A stretch of DNA of 6,020 nt. Source: Candidatus Eiseniibacteriota bacterium. GTDB lineage: Bacteria; Arandabacterota; Arandabacteria; JAGLYR01. The stretch lies in the NCBI GenBank assembly GCA_023132135.1, contig JAGLYR010000080.1, forward strand, positions 1-6,020, in the 5' to 3' direction. Each line of letters starts with the position of its first letter. Position 1 is the first letter of the stretch. The position numbers and the translations under genes are program-made. Shown here piece after piece: positions 1-5,058 of this stretch. Below the pieces are notes generated by a model. That model was given only the letters and a program-made list of their open reading frames with translations, did no database searches and was not told where the DNA came from.

Positions 1-61
1 GGATTTGTGCATAGTCCAGGCTAACGTAACAGGATGCAGGCTTGCGGGAAAGGGAGAATTA

Positions 62-90
62 TTGACAATGGTCCTGCCGTAATGTACGCT
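62..90 (+). promoter_or_regulatory. Candidate sigma70-type promoter of the operon
   Basis: A perfect -35 hexamer TTGACA lies at 62-67. Seventeen bases later is TACGCT (85-90), which keeps the first, second and last bases of TATAAT. Transcription would start near 96-98, just inside the left arm of the long hairpin at 94-142. It is the only promoter-like element I noticed ahead of the operon. The -10 is a weak match, so this is a prediction. Positions 1-61 show no gene or other recognisable element, and whether a further gene or promoter lies upstream is out of view. Confidence 0.42.
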
Positions 91-93
91 GTA

Positions 94-142
94 GCCCGCA
101 TTTCCCACCAGTCTCGTCGCGAGGCTGGTGAGAAATGCGGGC
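94..142 (+). repeat. Long near-perfect hairpin in the operon leader
   Basis: Two 23-base arms (94-116 and 120-142) flank a 3-base loop (117-119, TCG). Base by base, 21 of 23 positions are Watson-Crick pairs; one is a T-G wobble (112/124) and one a C-A mismatch (105/131). No T-run follows on either strand, so it is not a classical intrinsic terminator. It lies directly after the candidate promoter and before the first gene, so the mRNA would begin with this stem. Possible roles are 5' mRNA stabilisation, control of translation, or a protein-binding dyad; it might also be a dispersed palindromic element. The structure is certain as sequence, the role unknown. Confidence 0.8.
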
Positions 143-177
143 GAGCATCTGTGGTTTGCGCCGTGGGGACTGGAGAT

Positions 178-185
178 GGGGAGGG
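178..185 (+). promoter_or_regulatory. Ribosome binding site deciding the cobO start
   Basis: The purine run GGGGAGGG contains GGAGG at 180-184, four bases before the GTG at 189. The spacing is short but workable. It favours GTG 189 over the upstream ATG at 135, which is buried in the right arm of the leader hairpin. Confidence 0.5.
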
Positions 186-188
186 TCG

Positions 189-725
189 GTGGGGAACCCG
201 GGTCTTGAGCTGGGGCTTGTTCAGGTTTACACGGGCAACGGAAAGGGCAAGACCACGGCTGCTCTGGGGGCCGCTCTGCGGGCCTGTGGACACGGCCTCA
301 GTGTTTGGATGATCCAGTTTATGAAAGGCTCCGACGAGTACGGGGAAGTCAGGATCGCGGCCGAGATCCCGGGTTTTTCGCTCATGCAGACCGGACTTCC
401 CACATTCGTGGATCGGAGCTGCCCCGGCACCGATGACCGGCGTCTGGCTGAAAAAGGGTGGAAGAAGGCTTGGGAAATCCTCAGGGCCGGGAACCACGAC
501 GTGATCATTCTGGACGAGATCAACGTGGCTGTCGACTATGGCCTTGTTCCCCTCGAGGATCTGGTCCGCTTCATTGAGGAAAAGCCGCGAACAACTGAGT
601 TGATCCTGACCGGGCGGAGTGCGAAGCAGGAGATCATGGATCGGGCCGATCTGGTCAGCGAGGTCGTCGAGGTCAAGCATCACTACCAGAGGGGTGTGGC
701 TGGGCGACGGGGAATCGAATTCTAG
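189..725 (+). CDS. cobO: Cob(I)alamin adenosyltransferase, CobO/CobA (BtuR) type
   Basis: Transfers the adenosyl group of ATP to cob(I)alamin to make adenosylcobalamin, the coenzyme of the mutase encoded downstream; cytosolic. With the GTG start the protein is 178 aa. Family hallmarks are visible: the modified P-loop TGNGKGKTT at residues 15-23, the WMIQFMKG strand after it, LDEINVAVDYGLV in the middle, LILTGR, and the C-terminal KHHYQRGVAGRRGIEF block typical of short-form CobO proteins. It lacks the roughly 20-30-residue N-terminal extension of E. coli BtuR. An in-frame ATG at 135 would add 18 residues that resemble nothing in the family and lie partly in the hairpin, so GTG 189 is preferred. 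The stop codon abuts the next start (TAGATG), implying translational coupling. This is not the PduO/MMAB fold usually paired with methylmalonyl-CoA mutase. Function is confident; the exact start is not. Confidence 0.9.
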   Translation: MGNPGLELGLVQVYTGNGKGKTTAALGAALRACGHGLSVWMIQFMKGSDEYGEVRIAAEIPGFSLMQTGLPTFVDRSCPGTDDRRLAEKGWKKAWEILRAGNHDVIILDEINVAVDYGLVPLEDLVRFIEEKPRTTELILTGRSAKQEIMDRADLVSEVVEVKHHYQRGVAGRRGIEF

Positions 726-1655
726 ATGGATCTGATCAAGCGTTTCAGGAAAGGTGATCGGCTTGCCCTGGCCAGGGCCATCACCCTGGTCGAGAACGGA
801 ATGCAGGAAGGCCGGGATCTGCTCGACGCAGTGCACCCTCAGACCGGAAAAGCGCGCAGGATCGGAATCACGGGTCCGCCGGGCGCCGGGAAGAGCACCC
901 TTGTCGATGGGCTGATCCAGAGTTACCGGAAGGCGGGCCAATCGGTCGGAGTCGTAGCCGTGGATCCCACCTCTCCCTTCACGGGGGGCGCCCTTCTGGG
1001 TGACCGGATCCGTATGCAGAGCCGGTGGGCGGACCGTCGTGTCTTTGTCCGCAGTATGGCTACCCGGGGGAGCTGGGGTGGATTGGCGGCGGCCGCGGCG
1101 GACGTGATTGAACTGCTGGACGCCTTCGGCAAAGATGTGGTGATTGCCGAGACTGTTGGCGTCGGACAGTCGGAGTTCGATGTTGTAGATGCGGTACACA
1201 CCACGATCGTTGTTATCGTGCCCGAGTCGGGGGACAGCATTCAGGTCATGAAGGCCGGGCTCATGGAAATCGCCGACATCTTCGTGGTCAACAAGGCCGA
1301 CCGGGAGGGCGCCGGCGACATGGAAACGGGGCTGGGGGCCATGCTGGACATGAGGGATCGGGAGGAAGATTGGCGTCCCCCTGTCCTCCAGACGGTGGCG
1401 ACCAGCGGAGAGGGAATGCCGACGCTCATCGATGCCTTGGCCCAACACCGCGAGTATCTTGCCAAGGAGAGTCGCATTGAGGAGTGGGAGCGCAAGGCCG
1501 TGCGGGCCCGCATCGTCTCTCTGGTTCATGAGGAGTTGAGAGCGGGTTTCTGGAAACAGGGTCGGCAAGCTCGACTGGAACAGCTGGTTGGGGAAGTGTT
1601 GGCGAGGGAGCGGACACCTGGAGATGCGGCCCAGGCCCTGTTCTCACCGGCATAA
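726..1655 (+). CDS. meaB: MeaB/ArgK-family G-protein chaperone of the B12 mutase
   Basis: SIMIBI-class GTPase that gates adenosylcobalamin loading into acyl-CoA mutases and protects or rescues the enzyme from inactivation; cytosolic. The 309-aa product has the expected order: a short helical N-terminus, Walker A GPPGAGKS at residues 50-57, DPTSPFTGGALLGDRIRM beginning at residue 80, the Walker B/switch segment ETVGVGQSE at 142-150, the guanine-specificity motif NKAD at 189-192, SGEG near 227, and a C-terminal helical region used for dimerisation in this family. ATG 726 directly follows the cobO stop and has no good Shine-Dalgarno (only GGGGAA, about 11 bases away), so translation is probably coupled to cobO. 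Older databases call such proteins LAO/AO transport kinase ArgK; location next to the mutase supports the chaperone role. Its partner here is the mutase inferred to act on isobutyryl-CoA. Confidence 0.93.
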   Translation: MDLIKRFRKGDRLALARAITLVENGMQEGRDLLDAVHPQTGKARRIGITGPPGAGKSTLVDGLIQSYRKAGQSVGVVAVDPTSPFTGGALLGDRIRMQSRWADRRVFVRSMATRGSWGGLAAAAADVIELLDAFGKDVVIAETVGVGQSEFDVVDAVHTTIVVIVPESGDSIQVMKAGLMEIADIFVVNKADREGAGDMETGLGAMLDMRDREEDWRPPVLQTVATSGEGMPTLIDALAQHREYLAKESRIEEWERKAVRARIVSLVHEELRAGFWKQGRQARLEQLVGEVLARERTPGDAAQALFSPA

Positions 1656-1691
1656 GAGGAGCGAAGTGCGTGAAGGACACGAAGCAGACCC

Positions 1692-1697
1692 GGAGGA
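1692..1697 (+). promoter_or_regulatory. Ribosome binding site fixing the icmA GTG start
   Basis: GGAGGA ends nine bases before the GTG at 1707. This spacing supports the GTG start and gives an N-terminus ([10 protein letters not shown]) of the kind expected for the large subunit. The 51 bases between meaB and icmA hold nothing else I can identify. Confidence 0.65.
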
Positions 1698-1706
1698 CCG
1701 GACACA

Positions 1707-3371
1707 GTGTTTGACAGCGAAGAGATCAAGCGAATCTCAGGGCAGAAAAAACGTTGGCAGAAGGATCTTCCGGATTGCTCTGCCGCGGGTCCCTTTGAGA
1801 CGGTCTCCGGTGCGCCGGTGGAGTTCCTGTGCACACCCGAGGATGTGAGGGAACTTGACTACACCAGGGATCTCGGGTTCCCGGGGATGTACCCATACAC
1901 CAGGGGTGCTTACGGGACCATGTACCGGGGCCGCCAGTGGACGATGCGCCAGTTCTCGGGGTTCGGGTCGGCAGCCGATACCAACCGTCGATTCCACTTC
2001 CTGCTCGAAAAAGGACAGACCGGCCTCAGCACCGCCTTCGACATGCCCACGATCATGGGCTTCGACTCGGATCACGCCAGATCCTTGGGCGAGGTAGGGA
2101 AATGCGGGGTTGCGATCGATTCCCTCGAAGACATGGAAACCCTCTTTCGTGGGATTCCGCTCGACAGGGTCAGTACCTCCATGACCATCAATGCCCCGGC
2201 GGCTATCCTTCTGGCGCTGTACATCGCCGTGGGCGAGAAACAGGGAGTCCCGTCCGCTCGGCTTCAGGGAACCATCCAGAACGACATCTTGAAGGAATAC
2301 ATGGCGCAGAAGTCATGGATTTTTCCTCCCGGACCCTCGATGCGCATCATCACGGATATTCTGGCTTTCTGCACCGAGCACGTGCCCAAGTGGAACACGA
2401 TCTCCATCAGCGGCTATCACATTCGGGAAGCCGGATCGACGGCGCTTCAAGAGCTGGCATTCACCCTGGCCGACGGTTTTGCCTATGTGGAGGCGGGGAT
2501 CGCTGCAGGGCTGGACGTCGACGATTTCGCGCCCCGCCTCTCGCACTTCTTCAACGCTCACCTGGATTTCTTTGAGGAAATCGCCAAGTACCGCGCTGCC
2601 CGGCGCATCTGGGCGCGCCACATGAAGGAGAAATACGGGGCGAAGAAACCGGAATCCCTCCGGCTTCGATTTCACACGCAAACGGCGGGGTGCTCGCTCA
2701 CGGCGCAGCAACCGGAGAACAACATCGTGCGGACAGCGTTCGAAGCGCTGTCCGCGGTGCTCGGAGGCACCCAATCGTTACACACCAACTCCATGGACGA
2801 GACCCTGGCACTGCCGAGCGAAAAGGCGGTGACCATTGCTCTGCGGACCCAGCAGATCATTGCGTCTGAGACCGGGGTGGCCAACACCGTTGATCCTCTG
2901 GCCGGATCGTACCTGCTGGAGTCCCTGACCAGCCGACTGGAGCAAGGGGCGGAGGAGTATTTCAGAAAAATCGAAAGCCTGGGTGGGGTAATCGCGGCTC
3001 TGGAAAAAGGTTTTTTCCAGACGGAGATCTCGAGGGCGGCCTATCGGTACCAGCTGGCTATCGAGAAGAAGGCCCGCATCGTAGTCGGCGTGAACGAGTA
3101 TGTGCAGCCTGACGAGAACCTGGACATCGATCTTCTGGAAATTGATCGCTGTGTGGAGGAGGATCAAGTCAAGCGCCTCAAGGTGTTGCGGGAGCGCCGG
3201 GACAACGGCGCCGTTGGGCAATCTCTGGAGGCGCTGCGATCGGCGGCTGGGGGATCGGACAATATGATGCCTCGTTTCCTGGACTGCGCGCGTTGCTATG
3301 CTACCGAGGGAGAGATCATAGATGTTCTCAGAGAGGAGTTCGGGGAATACAAGGATCCGAAGTTCTTCTGA
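1707..3371 (+). CDS. icmA: Isobutyryl-CoA mutase large subunit (methylmalonyl-CoA mutase family)
   Basis: Catalyses the adenosylcobalamin-dependent carbon-skeleton rearrangement of an acyl-CoA, predicted isobutyryl-CoA to n-butyryl-CoA. The 554-aa product is the substrate-binding TIM-barrel subunit only; the B12 domain is a separate gene. Residues align without gaps to Propionibacterium methylmalonyl-CoA mutase with an offset of 6. Conserved are Y69, T71, M72 and R76 (Y75, T77, M78, R82), S108 (S114), T189 and Q191 (T195, Q197), H238 (H244, catalytic) and R277/S279 (R283, S285). The two specificity positions differ: F83 replaces Tyr89 and Q201 replaces Arg207. Phe/Gln is the isobutyryl-CoA mutase pattern; loss of Arg207 should abolish recognition of the methylmalonyl carboxylate. 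A110 at the position of the diagnostic Asp of 2-hydroxyisobutyryl-CoA mutase, and Phe instead of its Ile, argue against that enzyme. Reference residues are recalled, not aligned by software. The family is certain; the substrate call is strong but untested. Confidence 0.88.
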   Translation: MFDSEEIKRISGQKKRWQKDLPDCSAAGPFETVSGAPVEFLCTPEDVRELDYTRDLGFPGMYPYTRGAYGTMYRGRQWTMRQFSGFGSAADTNRRFHFLLEKGQTGLSTAFDMPTIMGFDSDHARSLGEVGKCGVAIDSLEDMETLFRGIPLDRVSTSMTINAPAAILLALYIAVGEKQGVPSARLQGTIQNDILKEYMAQKSWIFPPGPSMRIITDILAFCTEHVPKWNTISISGYHIREAGSTALQELAFTLADGFAYVEAGIAAGLDVDDFAPRLSHFFNAHLDFFEEIAKYRAARRIWARHMKEKYGAKKPESLRLRFHTQTAGCSLTAQQPENNIVRTAFEALSAVLGGTQSLHTNSMDETLALPSEKAVTIALRTQQIIASETGVANTVDPLAGSYLLESLTSRLEQGAEEYFRKIESLGGVIAALEKGFFQTEISRAAYRYQLAIEKKARIVVGVNEYVQPDENLDIDLLEIDRCVEEDQVKRLKVLRERRDNGAVGQSLEALRSAAGGSDNMMPRFLDCARCYATEGEIIDVLREEFGEYKDPKFF

Positions 3372-3388
3372 GAGCAGTTTCTCTGTCT

Positions 3389-3393
3389 GGAGG
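3389..3393 (+). promoter_or_regulatory. Ribosome binding site for icmB with tandem ATG starts
   Basis: GGAGG is followed by ATGATG at 3395-3400. The first ATG is only one base away and the second (3398) four bases away, so the second is the likelier start. The two choices differ by one methionine. Confidence 0.55.
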
Positions 3394-3397
3394 TATG

Positions 3398-3805
3398 ATG
3401 GATCGAAAGATCAGAGTACTGGTCGCCAAACCAGGACTGGACGGCCATGATCGGGGCGCGAAAGTTGTGGCGAGCGCACTCCGGGACGCCGGGATGGAGG
3501 TCATATACACGGGTCTCCACCAGACACCCGAGGGGATTGTCGAGGCTGCGGTGCAGGAGGACGTGGATGTTGTCGGCCTGAGCGTTCTTTCCGGTGCTCA
3601 CATGACGTTGTTCCCGCGGATCGTCGAACTCCTGAGGGAAGCCGGTGTGGAAGGCATGCTGATCATCGGGGGCGGCATTATTCCCGCGGACGACCACGAA
3701 TTCCTTCGGGAGAAGGGTGTCGAGAAGGTTTTCACGCCGGGAGCGCCGACTTCGGAGATTGTGGATTACATACGATCCTGGTTTGAGAAACGGAAGACCG
3801 TGTAG
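3398..3805 (+). CDS. icmB: Isobutyryl-CoA mutase small, B12-binding subunit
   Basis: Cobalamin-binding subunit that pairs with the large subunit encoded 26 bases upstream. The 135-aa product is a single Rossmann-like B12-binding domain, matching the size of the separate IcmB/McmB proteins (about 135 aa). The base-off/His-on signature is complete: DGHDRG at residues 15-20 with H17 as the lower cobalt ligand, SVL at 62-64, and GGG at 91-93 for the nucleotide tail. The N-terminus [20 protein letters not shown] is typical of the family. An in-frame ATG at 3293 would overlap icmA by about 79 bases and add 35 residues without family character, so it is rejected. The B12 domain alone cannot separate isobutyryl- from methylmalonyl-CoA mutase; that call rests on the large subunit. 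Confidence 0.92.
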   Translation: MDRKIRVLVAKPGLDGHDRGAKVVASALRDAGMEVIYTGLHQTPEGIVEAAVQEDVDVVGLSVLSGAHMTLFPRIVELLREAGVEGMLIIGGGIIPADDHEFLREKGVEKVFTPGAPTSEIVDYIRSWFEKRKTV

Positions 3806-3841
3806 GATTCGTCACTCAGTCCCGGTTGCCTGATTCAGAGA

Positions 3842-3847
3842 GAGGAG
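3842..3847 (+). promoter_or_regulatory. Ribosome binding site deciding the TTG start of the dehydrogenase
   Basis: GAGGAG within a longer GA-rich run ends six bases before TTG 3854. It supports the rare TTG start, which gives the usual acyl-CoA dehydrogenase N-terminus, over the in-frame ATG at 3881, which would cut into the first helix. Confidence 0.6.
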
Positions 3848-3853
3848 CGCCGA

Positions 3854-4993
3854 TTGTTCGAACTGGAAGAAGAACACCGCATGATCAGGGAAATGGTGCG
3901 GGACTTCGCCGTCAGCGACATTGAGCCTCGCGCGGCCGAGATTGACGAGACAGGTGAGTTCCCCTGGGATGTCATCAGAAAGATGGGGGATCTGGGTCTC
4001 ATGGGAATCCCGTTCCCGCAGGAGTGGGGAGGGGGCGGTGGAGACACGCTGGCCTACGCCATTGGCGTCGAGGAGGTTTCGCGGGTCTGCGGATCCACGG
4101 GTATCACAATGGCGGCCCATATCTCTCTCGGGACCTACCCGATCTACAGATTCGGTACGGAGGAGCAGAAACAGAAGTACCTTCCCCGGCTCTGTTCGGG
4201 CAAGGCGCTGGGGGCGTTTGCTCTGACCGAGCCGAATGCCGGAAGTGATGCGGGGGGAACGGAAACCACGGCGGTCCGGGATGGCAACGAGTATGTACTG
4301 AACGGCACGAAGAACTTCATCACCAGTGCATCCCTGGCGGAGGTCTGCATTGCCACGGCCGTGACCGAAAAGGGCCAGGGAACCCATGGCATCTCGGCTT
4401 TCCTGGTGGAGAAAGAGACCCCGGGGTTCAGACCGGGCAAGAAGGAAGACAAGCTGGGGCTCCGGGGCTCGAATACCGGCGAGCTCATTTTTGAAGATTG
4501 CCGTATTCCCGCCGCCAATCTCCTGGGGAAGGAAGGGCAGGGATTCGGGATTTTCATGAACACCCTGGATGGGGGGCGGATCAGTATCGGGGCGATGGCT
4601 CTGGGGATTGCCCAGGGCGCCTTCGATGCGAGTCTGAGGTTTGCCGGGGAGCGCAAGCAGTTCGGGCGCCACATCGGCAGGTTCGGAGCCATCCAGGGGA
4701 TGCTGGCGGACATGGCCACGGAAATTGAGGCGGCGCGCCTGATGATATACCACGCGTCCATGCTGAAAGACCAGCAAAAGCCCTTCTCGGTGGAGTCGGC
4801 GATGTGCAAGCTCTACGCCTCGGAAGTGGCCATGCGGGTGACCACCAAGGCGATCCAGATCCACGGTGGGTACGGTTACATGAAGGACTACCCCGTGGAG
4901 CGCTATTTCAGAGACGCGAAGCTGACGGAGATTGGTGAAGGGACCTCGGAAATCCAGCGGCTGGTCATCGCCCGGTCATACTTGAAGTCGTAG
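3854..4993 (+). CDS. Short-chain acyl-CoA dehydrogenase, probably butyryl-CoA dehydrogenase
   Basis: FAD enzyme that forms the alpha,beta double bond of an acyl-CoA and normally passes electrons to electron-transfer flavoprotein; cytosolic. The 379-aa length is standard for the short-chain group. Visible are the N-terminal helical domain (EEEHRMIREMVRDFA), the middle-domain signature FALTEPNAGSDAGGTETTA starting at residue 122, YVLNGTKNFITSAS (147-160), the C-terminal FAD-contact segment RKQFGRHIGRFGAIQ (267-281), IQIHGGYGYMKDYPVERYFRDAK (335-356) and the GEGTSEIQR motif. E362 is the predicted catalytic base, at the position of MCAD Glu376. A Gly stands where many relatives have Tyr just before it. 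The start is TTG with a good ribosome site. Placement after an isobutyryl-CoA mutase suggests butyryl-CoA as substrate, giving crotonyl-CoA; isobutyryl-CoA or another branched acyl-CoA is possible and motifs alone cannot decide. Confidence 0.9.
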   Translation: MFELEEEHRMIREMVRDFAVSDIEPRAAEIDETGEFPWDVIRKMGDLGLMGIPFPQEWGGGGGDTLAYAIGVEEVSRVCGSTGITMAAHISLGTYPIYRFGTEEQKQKYLPRLCSGKALGAFALTEPNAGSDAGGTETTAVRDGNEYVLNGTKNFITSASLAEVCIATAVTEKGQGTHGISAFLVEKETPGFRPGKKEDKLGLRGSNTGELIFEDCRIPAANLLGKEGQGFGIFMNTLDGGRISIGAMALGIAQGAFDASLRFAGERKQFGRHIGRFGAIQGMLADMATEIEAARLMIYHASMLKDQQKPFSVESAMCKLYASEVAMRVTTKAIQIHGGYGYMKDYPVERYFRDAKLTEIGEGTSEIQRLVIARSYLKS

Positions 4994-5000
4994 GTCAGTT

Positions 5001-5029
5001 GCCGATCGCGGACCTGCGACCCGGTCGGC
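5001..5029 (+). other. Weak stem-loop between the dehydrogenase and thiolase genes
   Basis: GCCGATC (5001-5007) can pair with GGTCGGC (5023-5029) in a seven-base stem with one wobble and a 15-base loop. No T-run follows, so it is unlikely to terminate transcription. It might tune mRNA processing or mean nothing; the 65-base gap otherwise contains only the thiolase ribosome site. Confidence 0.2.
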
Positions 5030-5045
5030 CAGAGACGCAAACAGC

Positions 5046-5051
5046 AAGGAG
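5046..5051 (+). promoter_or_regulatory. Ribosome binding site of the thiolase gene
   Basis: AAGGAG ends seven bases before ATG 5059. Another ATG four bases earlier (5055) is in a different frame and does not lead into the thiolase reading frame, so 5059 is the start. Confidence 0.6.
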
Positions 5052-5058
5052 TGCATGA

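Noticed and set aside
94-142. Hairpin as an intrinsic terminator of an upstream gene
   Set aside because: Neither strand has a T-run after the stem, and the stem is longer than usual terminators; a Rho-type or processing role cannot be ruled out.
135-188. ATG 135 as the start of cobO
   Set aside because: The ATG is in the right arm of the 23-bp hairpin, the 18 added residues do not look like the family, and a GGAGG-preceded GTG lies at 189. It is not fully excluded.
1-188. Cobalamin riboswitch ahead of the operon
   Set aside because: AGTCCAGG near 13-20 faintly recalls part of a B12 box, but the rest of the consensus is missing and the candidate promoter lies downstream of it. Sequence left of the window cannot be judged.
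34-312. Small plus-strand frame of 92 codons in the leader
   Set aside because: It runs through the hairpin and into cobO in another frame, and its product resembles nothing.
21-1568. A 515-codon open frame on the minus strand opposite cobO and meaB
   Set aside because: It is fully antisense to two genes with complete family motifs; its translation is rich in Pro, His, Arg and Asp with no recognisable domain, as expected of a GC-rich shadow frame.
1707-3371. Methylmalonyl-CoA mutase or 2-hydroxyisobutyryl-CoA mutase as the name of the large subunit
   Set aside because: Methylmalonyl-CoA mutase needs Tyr89/Arg207, here Phe/Gln; 2-hydroxyisobutyryl-CoA mutase has Ile at the first position and a nearby Asp, here Phe and Ala.
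3293-3397. Longer icmB starting at 3293
   Set aside because: It would overlap the end of icmA, lacks a convincing ribosome site, and adds residues absent from B12-domain proteins; the start at 3398 has GGAGG and the right N-terminus.
3812-4864. A 350-codon minus-strand open frame opposite the acyl-CoA dehydrogenase
   Set aside because: It mirrors a well-conserved dehydrogenase, has no family motifs, and reflects the base composition of the opposite strand.
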